Assembly: GCF_000217915.1 (NCBI RefSeq)
Contig: NZ_AFOZ01000046.1
Coordinates: forward strand, 62,001-126,000
Reading direction: 5' to 3'
DNA from: Shewanella sp. HN-41
GTDB lineage: Bacteria; Pseudomonadota; Gammaproteobacteria; Enterobacterales; Shewanellaceae
DNA: 64,000 nucleotides
Part shown: in pieces, positions 55,981 through 64,000 of the stretch
How the letters are laid out: every line of letters starts with the position of its first letter
Position numbering within the stretch: position 1 is the stretch's first letter
Notes under the pieces: model-generated
The model's input: the letters and a program-made list of their open reading frames with translations, nothing else
Database searches by the model: none
Told to the model about the DNA's origin: nothing
Translations under genes and position numbers: made by a program

Positions 55981-57472
55981 ATGAACAGATTACATCGATG
56001 GAACTGGCTAGTATTATCGGTGGCATTAGTTGCCCTACCGTTCACTGCACCAACCCAAGCTGCAGGCGTATCGGTCAGTCAAGGTTCAAACACCGCGATA
56101 GGTCAGGCCGAACTCGAGCAAATGTTAGCACCGATTGCACTCTATCCCGACAGTTTGTTGAGCCATATTCTGATTGCCTCTACCTATCCACTCGAAGTGG
56201 TTCAGGCACAACGTTGGTTGGAGGATCATCCTAAGTTATCGGTCGAGCAAGTGATGTCACGCACCGAAGATAAGGAATGGGACCCGAGTGTTAAAGCACT
56301 GATGGCCTTCCCCAATGTATTGCAGAAAATGAGTGAAGATCTGGACTGGACCCAGAGATTAGGGGAAGCCTTTTTAGCCGATGAAGCTCAGGTTATGGAT
56401 GGTATTCAGTCACTCAGACAACAGGCGGATAAGGCTAACAGTTTGGCCAATATGGACAATATGGCCATTACCCGCGCGAATAACCAGATCATCATAGAAC
56501 CAGCGCGCCGTGAAGTCGTGTATGTGCCTTACTACGATCCCCGAGTTGTCTACGGCACTTGGCGTTGGGGCGTGGCCTATCCTCCCGTTTATTGGGAGTT
56601 TGGCGGCTATGTTGGCTACCCTTATCGCCCAAGCCATAGTTACTTCTACTGGTCACCCGGGATCCATATTTCCTTTAACTATTTTTTCAGCTCATTCCAT
56701 TGGCATAACCACAGGGTCGTAGTGATTGACCACCATCATTCCCATCACTATCGCCCACGGGAGAGATACACTGTCAGCTATGGTGCTCAACCTTGGAAGC
56801 ATAAACCCGAGCACAGACGCGGTGTGGTTTACCATAACCCCGTGGTGAAACAACGCTACTACGGTGACAGTAAGTTCCGAGGTCGCGATTCCCACTCTAG
56901 TGGCAGTGGTCAGCACTTTACTAGTCAGTATTCAAAATCGAGGGAAAACCAAGATGCACGGTATAATCGTGACAACAAAGTCCCTAGCAACAGAGGCCAC
57001 GATAAGGACAAGGGCAATAACTACAGCCGTGAACGTGCCCCTAGCTTCCAAAACACCCAAGCCGAGTTAAAAGAGCGTCGTGTGGCACCAACAAACTCAG
57101 CACAAGCCAACAGGGAAGGTTACAAGAAAGAGCGTAATGACAATGCCCGCCATGATAATCAGGTAAGACAAATGCAGGCTAAGGCATCGAGGGAACAAAC
57201 CAAGGACAACCCACAAAAGGCAGTATCAAAGCCGTGACTCGCAGCCACGCAATATTGAGACACGAGCTCAGCCACAAAGACAGGAAATACGCCCAGAGAT
57301 AAAACGTGCCGAACCACAGCGCATGGAACAACCTCGTCAAACGGCTCCAAGACAGCGGGAAGAAGTACGAGTAAGACAGAGCGAACCCCGCCAAAATATA
57401 CAAACGGCCCGCAGCGTCGAGCATAACCAAGGCAGATCGGCACAGAGCCAAGAGCGTCGCCACAGGGAATAA
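55981..57472 (+). pseudogene. DUF3300 family exported protein, apparent 1-bp frameshift
   Basis: Exported protein with a signal peptide (about 1-28, cleavage after TQA) and a DUF3300 domain (LEQMLAPIALYPDSLLSHILIASTYP, residues about 40-220), then aromatic/His-rich and long Arg/Gln/Lys-rich low-complexity tails. The start ATG 55981 follows GGAGC. As written it stops at 57237, but the next frame continues QYQSRDSQPRN to a stop at 57472. One extra A in the AAAA run near 57214-57217 explains this (CCA CAA AGG CAG); corrected length is 496 residues. Function is unknown; it follows the PhoPQ-like operon and shares its operator. Confidence 0.85.
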
Positions 57473-57477
57473 ACATC

Positions 57478-57521
57478 AAGCATAAAAAAGAGCGCGAATA
57501 TTCGCGCTCTTTTTTATGCTT
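57478..57521. terminator. Bidirectional terminator, 44-bp perfect palindrome
   Basis: The left arm aagcataaaaaagagcgcg and its exact complement on the right flank an aat/att centre at 57499/57500. T tracts occur on both strands; the DUF3300 gene and the gene at 57528 converge on it. Confidence 0.9.
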
Positions 57522-57527
57522 AAGTGC

Positions 57528-58005
57528 TTAGAACTTTAAGGTCAAGGTCTGGCCTTCTCCTAAACCCTGCCACTCGAGGGTCAACTCCATTATCTCGTTG
57601 ATAATATGTTCAAAGTCCGATTGAGATACCTCGGGCAGCGCTAATTTGCGATTACCGCAGCTCTGCTCTAACAGGTATAAAAAATCCGGCATAGGTCGGC
57701 GTATCGGCAGACCACAGCAGAGATTGCAGGGATTCGACTATCGACTCGGTTTGCCAGATTTGGGTCTTCTCCGCAACGGCGAGGGAGGCTTCATTATGCT
57801 CGAGGGAAAAGCTGATATCGGCGCCAGCTCGGACTTGAGCAAAAAATGCTCCTTGAATATGCAGACGTTTTTCAACTACATAATGGATCATATCGTGGGG
57901 TGCTATCCCCTGTTCGGGCATTTGAGTCTGGGTTGCGCTGCCATCCATACGGACACAGCGCAATTGTCCATAACGCTTCGAACCTTTGGTGAAGATAACT
58001 TGCAT
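57528..58005 (-). pseudogene. Hypothetical protein, apparent 1-bp frameshift
   Basis: Protein of unknown family, 158 residues after correction. The first 105 codons (from ATG 58005: MQVIFTKGSKRYGQLRC) are open. At a run of six A on the plus strand (57679-57684) the frame then departs, giving a premature stop near 57655. With five bases the frame reads AGFLYLLEQSCGNRKLALP and continues to a stop at 57528, just before a terminator. No signal peptide or membrane segment. It starts 75 nt after the GGDEF-EAL gene stop on the same strand, so it may be in that transcript. Confidence 0.65.
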
Positions 58006-58080
58006 AAAGCCGTCCTTAATTTATCCATCTTTCCATCGCCAGATTTAGCCAAGTATAGTTCTAAATGGATAAAAAACGGC

Positions 58081-61000
58081 TTAAAAATTGCGCTCGATAA
58101 AACGGGAACAGTCATCTGCAGCCAGTGGTTTACTAAAATAATACCCCTGCACTAAATCACAGCCCATGCTCGAGAGCAGCACCAGTTGTGCCTCATTCTC
58201 GACCCCTTCGGCCACCACGGTCAGCCCCAGTTCGTGCGCCATTGAAATCGTCGCCGCACTGATGGCGGCATCGTTCGGATCGTTCTCAATATCCTTCACA
58301 AAGGATCTGTCCAACTTGAGTCTGTCTAAGGGCAATAACTTCAAATACGAAAGTGATGAATAACCCGTTCCAAAGTCATCAATCGCTAACTCGATACCAT
58401 GCTGACGCAACTCGGCCAGTAACTTGGCATTTTGCTCGGGATACTGCATGGCGACACTCTCGGTAATTTCAAGTTCGAGCGCCCCCTTTGGCAGTTTGTG
58501 CTTGGTCAGCACATTGATAATATCGGCCACTATGGTGTCTTTGCGTAGTTGATGGGCCGAAAGATTAACCGCCATCCGCAGTCCTTTAGCGCCCTTTTCG
58601 TGCCATTCGGCCAACTGAACGAGTGCTTGTTCTAATACCCATTGGCCGATGGGGATAATCATGTCTATCTCTTCTGCGATAGGAATAAAACGATCGGGGG
58701 CAACCAATCCCAATTCAGGATGTTGCCAACGGATCAGCGCCTCAACACTCACCATTTGTCCGGTGTTGATATCGATTTGTGGCTGATAATGCAGTCGTAA
58801 CTCATCACGGGCAATGACCTGCCTGAGCCCAGTTTCGATTTGCTGGCGCTCGGTCACTAAGGTATTCATCGCGGCGGTGAAAAACTGATAGTTATTGCGC
58901 CCCGCCGCTTTTGCGCGGTACATGGCCATATCGGCATTTTTCATGAGCGCCTCAACACTGTCACCATCGGTTGGGAACAGGCTGATGCCTATGCTAGGTG
59001 ATGAATGTAAAGGCTTGCTATCAATGATGTAGGTCTGATTCAAACCACTACGCAGGGCTTCAGCCACCTTAGCGACCCTATCGTGATCCGTATCGGACAA
59101 CACCACCACAAACTCATCGCCACCCAAGCGCGCAACGATATCGTCACTGCTCACAATACTCTTCAAGCGCCGCGCGACTTCGAGCAACAACATATCGCCG
59201 ACATGGTGCCCCAAGGTATCGTTGATATTTTTGAAATGATCCATATCGATAAACATCACGGCAATCTGGGTTTGACTGACGAAGGCCTCCTGAAAAACCG
59301 TCTCCAGACGCGATTGCAGACTCAAGCGATTCGGCAGCAGAGTCAAAGAATCGTGGTGGGCCAAGAAGTGAATACGCTCCTCATTCACTTTGCGCTCGCT
59401 GATATCGGTAAAGCTGCCAATGTAATGACTGACCGACCCCGCTTCATCCCGCACCACTGACATCATCAACCATTTTGGAAAATCATATCCATCCTTATGC
59501 CGATCCCAAACTTCACCCTGCCAAAATCCGGTCTGCTCGAGGCCGGCACGAACTCTGGCATCGATACTGCGGTCGGTGCGGTCGGCTTCAAGGAAGCGGC
59601 AGTTTTTGCCTATGATCTCGTCCCTTGAGTAGCCAGTGATCTGCGTAAAGGCGCTATTCACATCCACTATGATGTCATTGGCATCCATGATGGTGATGCC
59701 TTCACCACTTTGTTGGAATACCTGAGCCAATAGATTCACCCGAGCGACGGTGCGCTCCTGTTCGGTAATGTCCTCCACAATAAACAGGATGAGCTGCTCA
59801 CCATCGTCGGCAGTGACTAGGGAGCCATTCAGCCTCACCGCCACCATCCGCCCATCCTTATGGCGGTAATGCTTCTGGTATGGACCATAACGCCGTGTTT
59901 GCTGGAGGCGTTCGAGTTGCTCGATTTCACTCAAGCGATAACGAATAGGAGTGAGTTCCCAGGGGTCTAGGGCCTGCAATTCCTCAAGGGTATAACCGGT
60001 AATATCAATAAAGGCTTGGTTGATGGCGACAAACTGCCCATCCTCTAGCCGTTTTAAGGCGTGTCCCACCGGCGCCTTATCGAACAGGGTACGATACTTT
60101 TGCTCACTCTCCATTAAGGTGGCTTGGAAGGTCTGGCTACGGGCAATCTCCTTTGAGAGTGCCATGGTTTTTTCCGCTACCTTTTCGGCAATACGGTAGC
60201 GCTCCCCCGAAGACACTAACGTCATACCGCCTACTATGGCGCAGGTAATAAAGGCGAGCAGCAACATCAGCAGCGACAGGCTAAAGGTGTCACCCATCAA
60301 GGTGGAGTAAGACTCGTAAATCACTATATGCCAGTGCCTGTCGGCCAGCATTAGGTTAGCCTGATAATACTGGCCCATCCTGTCACTATGAATATTGCCT
60401 TCAAAATCAGGAAATTTCTTCTTACTATTGGTGTAGAGCAAGGCCCCGCCAGCACTCATGTCAGTCAGGCGCCAATGCAAGCCTTTGACCTGCTCCACTT
60501 CGTTGATAATCGATTGCAGATCGATCACCGCCGAGCAAAAACCCTCTATATTGCCTAAACGGTCGAATACTGGCGCAATGAAGAGTGTACCGCCTGGACC
60601 ATTAGGCTCCTCCACTAACTGGATCTTACCCGTCATCACGGGCGATAACGTCATACGAACTTTTGCAATGGCGAGCGCCCTAGCTGGTTCGCCATTGATA
60701 TCAATGCCAAGGGCGGCTCGGCTGGTATTCAAAGGTTGTACAAACTTAACCGGCACCAACCAACCATCGGGATTAGGCTCTCCACCGTCTAAGTATCTAA
60801 TCTTATAGGGCTCACCTAACTCGGCGCTGGTCTCGGCCTCAAAACTGTCTTTATCACTCGCGGCAATCAGTGGCGACCAAGCCCAAGCCCGAAAGCCATC
60901 TAATTGCAGTTGGTTACGCTTACCAAACTGAATAAATTCGTCCTGAGAGACCTGTTCGCTATTATCGAATAAACTCGCGAGTGCAATCACTTGCTGTAGA

Positions 61001-61710
61001 TTCGACTCCTGAAAACTCTCAACACTATTGATAATAGCATTAGACTGAATTTGAAACTTATCTTGCAGTTGTTGCCGTTGGTTCATATCCGAGTAGTAAT
61101 AAATCCCGACACAGAATAAAAAACCGACTAACAGCGGAAGTCCTGTCTGAATGCGCCTTGAGCGCCAAATGGAACGGTGGTCGAATATCAGCATAGTGAG
61201 CGGGATAAAGATCACCGCCCCGAGTAAGTCACCAATCCACCAATTTACCGCACTCCCTAATACATCCTTAATAGGAATAGTGCCATTGGCCACCAAGGCG
61301 GCGTTAGCAAACAGCGTGGCAATCATGCAGGTCAAGGCGAGGCTGAGGCAGGATTTAATAACAGTGTTGGGTTTATCTAAGGTTACCAAGGGGTCAATAC
61401 GACGGACCCAATTGGCGGAGACATAGGCCTGTAAGCTAGATGCAGATGCGATCACTAAGGGCAGCCAACCTAAATGAAGTGCTCCGCCGATATTGATATT
61501 AAGCAGCCAAGAACCGAGCAAGATGCCAAACCAAGGCGAATGCTTGCTCCACAGGAGGCAGGAGGCAATGGCAATTCCCGCCGCAGGCCAGATGGCAGCT
61601 GAATAACCTGGCGGTAAGGCAATCAACAACCCAATTTTGCCAACAGCAAAGTAAGCCAAGGCAAGGAGTAAATTGACCTTAAGAGAATGAGCAAATGCTT
61701 TGATATTCAA
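58081..61710 (-). CDS. MASE1-PAS-PAS-GGDEF-EAL cyclic-di-GMP signalling protein
   Basis: 1209-residue membrane protein. An N-terminal MASE1-type multi-helix sensor (residues 1-215) is followed by a CHASE-like periplasmic domain (about 230-470), a further helix (about 475-500), two PAS domains (about 545-650 and 665-790), a GGDEF domain with intact RLGGDEFVVVL (about 863) and an EAL domain with SVEALIRW (about 990), ELEITES, IDDFGTGYSS and VAEGVE. Both output motifs look complete, so synthesis and breakdown of cyclic-di-GMP are both possible; the EAL set is full. It probably links an external signal to biofilm or motility. Confidence 0.93.
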   Translation of the reverse strand: MNIKAFAHSLKVNLLLALAYFAVGKIGLLIALPPGYSAAIWPAAGIAIASCLLWSKHSPWFGILLGSWLLNINIGGALHLGWLPLVIASASSLQAYVSANWVRRIDPLVTLDKPNTVIKSCLSLALTCMIATLFANAALVANGTIPIKDVLGSAVNWWIGDLLGAVIFIPLTMLIFDHRSIWRSRRIQTGLPLLVGFLFCVGIYYYSDMNQRQQLQDKFQIQSNAIINSVESFQESNLQQVIALASLFDNSEQVSQDEFIQFGKRNQLQLDGFRAWAWSPLIAASDKDSFEAETSAELGEPYKIRYLDGGEPNPDGWLVPVKFVQPLNTSRAALGIDINGEPARALAIAKVRMTLSPVMTGKIQLVEEPNGPGGTLFIAPVFDRLGNIEGFCSAVIDLQSIINEVEQVKGLHWRLTDMSAGGALLYTNSKKKFPDFEGNIHSDRMGQYYQANLMLADRHWHIVIYESYSTLMGDTFSLSLLMLLLAFITCAIVGGMTLVSSGERYRIAEKVAEKTMALSKEIARSQTFQATLMESEQKYRTLFDKAPVGHALKRLEDGQFVAINQAFIDITGYTLEELQALDPWELTPIRYRLSEIEQLERLQQTRRYGPYQKHYRHKDGRMVAVRLNGSLVTADDGEQLILFIVEDITEQERTVARVNLLAQVFQQSGEGITIMDANDIIVDVNSAFTQITGYSRDEIIGKNCRFLEADRTDRSIDARVRAGLEQTGFWQGEVWDRHKDGYDFPKWLMMSVVRDEAGSVSHYIGSFTDISERKVNEERIHFLAHHDSLTLLPNRLSLQSRLETVFQEAFVSQTQIAVMFIDMDHFKNINDTLGHHVGDMLLLEVARRLKSIVSSDDIVARLGGDEFVVVLSDTDHDRVAKVAEALRSGLNQTYIIDSKPLHSSPSIGISLFPTDGDSVEALMKNADMAMYRAKAAGRNNYQFFTAAMNTLVTERQQIETGLRQVIARDELRLHYQPQIDINTGQMVSVEALIRWQHPELGLVAPDRFIPIAEEIDMIIPIGQWVLEQALVQLAEWHEKGAKGLRMAVNLSAHQLRKDTIVADIINVLTKHKLPKGALELEITESVAMQYPEQNAKLLAELRQHGIELAIDDFGTGYSSLSYLKLLPLDRLKLDRSFVKDIENDPNDAAISAATISMAHELGLTVVAEGVENEAQLVLLSSMGCDLVQGYYFSKPLAADDCSRFIERNF

Positions 61711-62028
61711 TCCTTTTTATTACTAAGCCGCAACTCAGATAGGCTCCATAATGCCTTAATCCACAAATCAATCTCAAGCTTAGTAAATGCTAATTGTAAA
61801 TTCAGTATTAAATCGCCTCCGTAAACTCCCCGTGAAGAGTCTGTTTGCTGCGGTGAAATCTGCTAGACCCGCGCCAAGCGCTCAATGAGGTATTGAAATG
61901 GAGAGCATTGAGGGAGATATTTAGTCAGCTCAAATTTCGTGTAGATAAGTGCGCTAAAATGGATGGAGCAGCGGTGCATTTAGGTGATTTTCACGCCTCA
62001 AATTGTTCACATTTAACCCAAGACATTT

Positions 62029-62044
62029 TCTGATTTAGCTCACA
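62029..62044. promoter_or_regulatory. CRP-like site upstream of cyo
   Basis: TCTGA-TTTAGC-TCACA, 9 of 10 to the TGTGA-N6-TCACA consensus. It is about 40 bp upstream of the ArcA-like repeats. Confidence 0.4.
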
Positions 62045-62082
62045 TTAACCCTATTTTTGCGAGCGTAATCCATATAAATTAG

Positions 62083-62128
62083 GTTAAATTGGTTATCAAA
62101 TTGTTTTAACTTGGTTTTAATTAAGGTT
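62083..62128. promoter_or_regulatory. ArcA-like direct repeat array upstream of cyo
   Basis: GTT elements begin at 62083, 62092, 62103, 62114 and 62126 (steps 9, 11, 11, 12), in an AT-rich context with TTGGTTA, TTGTTTT, TTGGTTTT and AAGGTTTT. ArcA binds direct repeats with about 11-bp period and represses cyo in E. coli. Confidence 0.4.
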
Positions 62129-62270
62129 TTTTAATGCAAATGCCGTTTTGAGCCTGGGATCCACTTTCAATCAATCCCCGCTTCTTGTTATCCTCCCGCC
62201 CGCACAAAAAAGTTGCAGCTTGAATTTTTATTCAGCCAACGATTTCCTCCCGTTCAGCCGGACCTGTTAA

Positions 62271-62660
62271 TTGAAATTCGCACTCAGCCAATTTATCGCT
62301 GAAGGATTGAATCTCGTTGCGAGGTTCTCCCACTTCAGTATGACAAACCTAACCCTACTTTTTGGGTTACTGTTTGTGCTGCCCGCAGCTGACTTAGTGT
62401 CAGTGATGGTCGGCGGCTGTATCGATATTGGTGAGTTAATCACCTTGAGCGATGGATTTTTAATCGAGTTTTTCGGCGCCACGCTGCTGAGCATATTACT
62501 GCTCGACCCCCAGATTATTAAGCAATTGTGGAATCTGTTCGACAATGGCTTCAAGTTTTTCAACAGCTTAGATTTAACTAATGCTGCCCAGTTTTTAGCA
62601 CCCCCAAGGCTAAAATCCCTCGAGCACCTTGCGCACGGTTGTCGCGCCCCACCATTGTAA
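62271..62660 (+). CDS. Doubtful hydrophobic open reading frame
   Basis: 129 codons from TTG 62271, or 106 from ATG 62340. It has two hydrophobic stretches (LTLLFGLLFVLPAADLV and FLIEFFGATLLSILLL). No good ribosome binding site is seen at either start, and no family is recognised. It may be an unused frame in the long cyo leader. The overlapping minus-strand frame is also unsupported. Confidence 0.2.
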   Translation: MKFALSQFIAEGLNLVARFSHFSMTNLTLLFGLLFVLPAADLVSVMVGGCIDIGELITLSDGFLIEFFGATLLSILLLDPQIIKQLWNLFDNGFKFFNSLDLTNAAQFLAPPRLKSLEHLAHGCRAPPL

Positions 62661-62849
62661 CTCTCTGTTTTAAAATTCAAATTTAGCATTAAGCGCTGAA
62701 AGTCGATCCTCAATCTTGCATTGGGGTGGTAGGCATTTTTTGTGCCGCGCTCGAGCCACTTTCGGATTTGCCTTCGGATAACACCGCTCAATGCTACTGC
62801 CAATCTCTCTGGGCAGAGTTGTAAACCTTAGGGTTAGAGGAATCTTCCT

Positions 62850-63878
62850 TTGTTAATTCGAAATTTAAGTAAAGTAGCATTCGCGGCGATCGCCCTGATG
62901 CTCGCAGGCTGTGATGGCGGCGTATTGGATCCCAAGGGCCAGATCGGTGTCGATGAAAAGCACCTGATCATCATCGCTACCCTACTCATGCTGATTGTGG
63001 TTATCCCCGTCATCTTCATGACTTTGTTCTTCGCATGGAAATACCGCGATGGCCGAGATCATGAGGTTTACGCCCCTAAATGGTCCCATTCAAGTGCGAT
63101 TGAAACCGTGGTTTGGATTGTGCCGATTGTGATCGTTGTGATTTTAGGCGTGATCACTTGGGGCTCGACCCATGATCTCGACCCTTATAAACCGCTCAAA
63201 CACGAAGCAAAACCGATTACGGTTGAAGTGGTTTCGATGGACTGGAAATGGTTATTTATCTATCCAGAACAAGGCATCGCATCGGTAAACGAGTTGGCAT
63301 TCCCAACCAATGTGCCAGTGAACTTTAAGATCACCTCAGATACCGCAATGAACTCTTTCTTTATCCCGCAGTTAGGTAGCCAAATCTACTCAATGGCTGG
63401 GATGACGACTAAGTTGCACCTGATTGCCAACGAACCCGGTACCTATGACGGTATTTCCGCTAACTATAGCGGCGCAGGTTTTGCGGGCATGAAGTTTAAA
63501 GCCATTGCCACGCCAACGGCGGCCGACTTCGATGCTTGGGTAGCCAAGGCCAAACAACAGGCGACTAAGACCTTAGACTCTGCGACTTACCAAGCCTTAG
63601 CACAGAAAAGTGAAAACAATCCTGTTGAATACTTTGGCTCAGTGAGTCACGGCATGTTCGATCAAATCGTTATGCAATACATGCACATGGACTCAAACGA
63701 GAACATGGCAGGCCATGAAGGTATGGAACACATGAGTGCCGACCACAATATGGCTGGCATGCACCACGATATGGCGCATATGGCGAGCGACCAGAAGATG
63801 GCCGACATGGAAGGCTCAACCCATTCTGACACTTCATCTACAGAACACTCATCCACTCACCAAGTGGAGGCGGAGTAA
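62850..63878 (+). CDS. cyoA: Cytochrome o ubiquinol oxidase subunit II with Met/His-rich tail
   Basis: 342-residue lipoprotein subunit of the quinol oxidase. The start is TTG 62850 with AGAGG about 9 nt upstream. The signal peptide ends in the lipobox LAGC (Cys21), followed by two helices (about 40-65 and 85-105) and a cupredoxin domain that lacks CuA cysteines (SQIYSMAGMTTKLHL), as in quinol oxidases. After about residue 275 there is an extra tail of some 65 residues with 11 Met and 10 His, absent from E. coli CyoA as I know it. It is followed by cyoB after 2 nt. Confidence 0.94.
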   Translation: MLIRNLSKVAFAAIALMLAGCDGGVLDPKGQIGVDEKHLIIIATLLMLIVVIPVIFMTLFFAWKYRDGRDHEVYAPKWSHSSAIETVVWIVPIVIVVILGVITWGSTHDLDPYKPLKHEAKPITVEVVSMDWKWLFIYPEQGIASVNELAFPTNVPVNFKITSDTAMNSFFIPQLGSQIYSMAGMTTKLHLIANEPGTYDGISANYSGAGFAGMKFKAIATPTAADFDAWVAKAKQQATKTLDSATYQALAQKSENNPVEYFGSVSHGMFDQIVMQYMHMDSNENMAGHEGMEHMSADHNMAGMHHDMAHMASDQKMADMEGSTHSDTSSTEHSSTHQVEAE

Positions 63879-63880
63879 TC

Positions 63881-64000
63881 ATGTCTTTTCTCGGTAAATT
63901 AAGCTTAGATGCGATCCCGTATCATGAGCCTATCATCATGGTGACCCTTGCGGTTGTTGCCGTGATAGGCCTGTACGTCGCAGCCTTGATCACTAAACAC
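63881..64000 (+). CDS. cyoB: Cytochrome o ubiquinol oxidase subunit I, 3' truncated by window edge
   Basis: The first 40 codons of subunit I: MSFLGKLSLDAIPYHEPIIM, close to the E. coli CyoB start (MFGKLSLDAVPFHEPIVM). GGAGGCGGAG precedes ATG 63881. The gene continues beyond the window; catalytic residues are not visible here. The order cyoA-cyoB is that of a standard cyo operon. Confidence 0.94.
   Translation, partial: MSFLGKLSLDAIPYHEPIIMVTLAVVAVIGLYVAALITKH

Larger units (their letters stand above)
61711..62849. other. 1.1-kb region upstream of the cyo operon
   Basis: Contains a CRP-like site (62029-62044), an array of GTT repeats at about 11-bp spacing (62083-62128, ArcA-like), and one hydrophobic open frame (62271-62660) that I list separately at low confidence. 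No RNA gene is recognisable. The remainder shows nothing I can name. Confidence 0.6.

Noticed and set aside
62267..62803. 178-codon minus-strand frame upstream of cyoA
   Set aside because: Low-complexity Asn/Ser/Lys composition, no ribosome binding site, and it opposes another doubtful frame; no evidence of coding.
1..64000. tRNA, rRNA, insertion sequence or prophage
   Set aside because: No cloverleaf-like segment, rRNA sequence, transposase, integrase or terminal inverted repeat pair was recognised on reading.

Overview
The window looks like a chromosomal segment of a Shewanella species (Gammaproteobacteria). The clearest sign is a CymA-type tetraheme quinol dehydrogenase at 9886-10449. Menaquinone synthesis genes, a caa3-like oxidase cluster and gammaproteobacterial gene order (ftsYEX-rpoH / rsmD, plsB-lexA, ompR-envZ / greB / tex, bioH / comF-nfuA) agree with this. 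I see no rRNA, tRNA, CRISPR array, insertion sequence or prophage. It is mostly core genome.

Layout. 1-4364: menaquinone operon menD(partial)-menH-menC-menE. 4452-8647, minus strand: ftsY-ftsE-ftsX followed by rpoH. 8861-9803: rsmD and a DUF1145 gene. 9886-10449: cymA. 10897-17552: copper/silver cluster with small Met/His/Cys-rich exported proteins, a DUF2057 protein, a heavy-metal-binding protein and a CusB/CusA-type RND efflux pair without its outer-membrane partner. 17718-24931: RNase T2, a double-VOC protein, an aromatic amino acid permease, plsB, and lexA-sulA under two LexA boxes. 25335-34111: cytochrome c oxidase with its assembly and heme A genes (coxB, coxA, ctaG, coxC, SURF1, ctaA, ctaB, SCO). 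34112-41708: polysaccharide deacetylase, dinF, S9 peptidase, nfuA, comF, bioH and a Gln-rich protein. 41768-51561: LTA-synthase-like protein, tex, greB, ompR-envZ and a chemotaxis receptor. 51623-58005: peroxiredoxin, a GlyGly-CTERM-like protein, PepSY protein, a PhoP/PhoQ-like two-component system, a DUF3300 protein and an unknown gene. 58081-61710: a large MASE1-PAS-GGDEF-EAL protein. 62850-64000: start of a cyo quinol oxidase operon.

Two things stand out. First, five genes (ftsY, the metal-binding protein at 12566, coxC, the DUF3300 gene and the gene at 57528) are each broken by one base, in or next to a short homopolymer. Each reads through cleanly if that base is corrected. ftsY is essential, so sequence error is the likeliest reason for most of them. 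Second, two promoters flanking the PhoPQ-like system carry the same PhoP-box-like direct repeat (hexamer, 5-nt gap, hexamer). It lies in the same orientation, 12 nt from a -10-like hexamer and exactly 56 nt from the start codon in both cases. This defines a local regulon that links the system to a GlyGly-CTERM-type surface protein and a DUF3300 protein.
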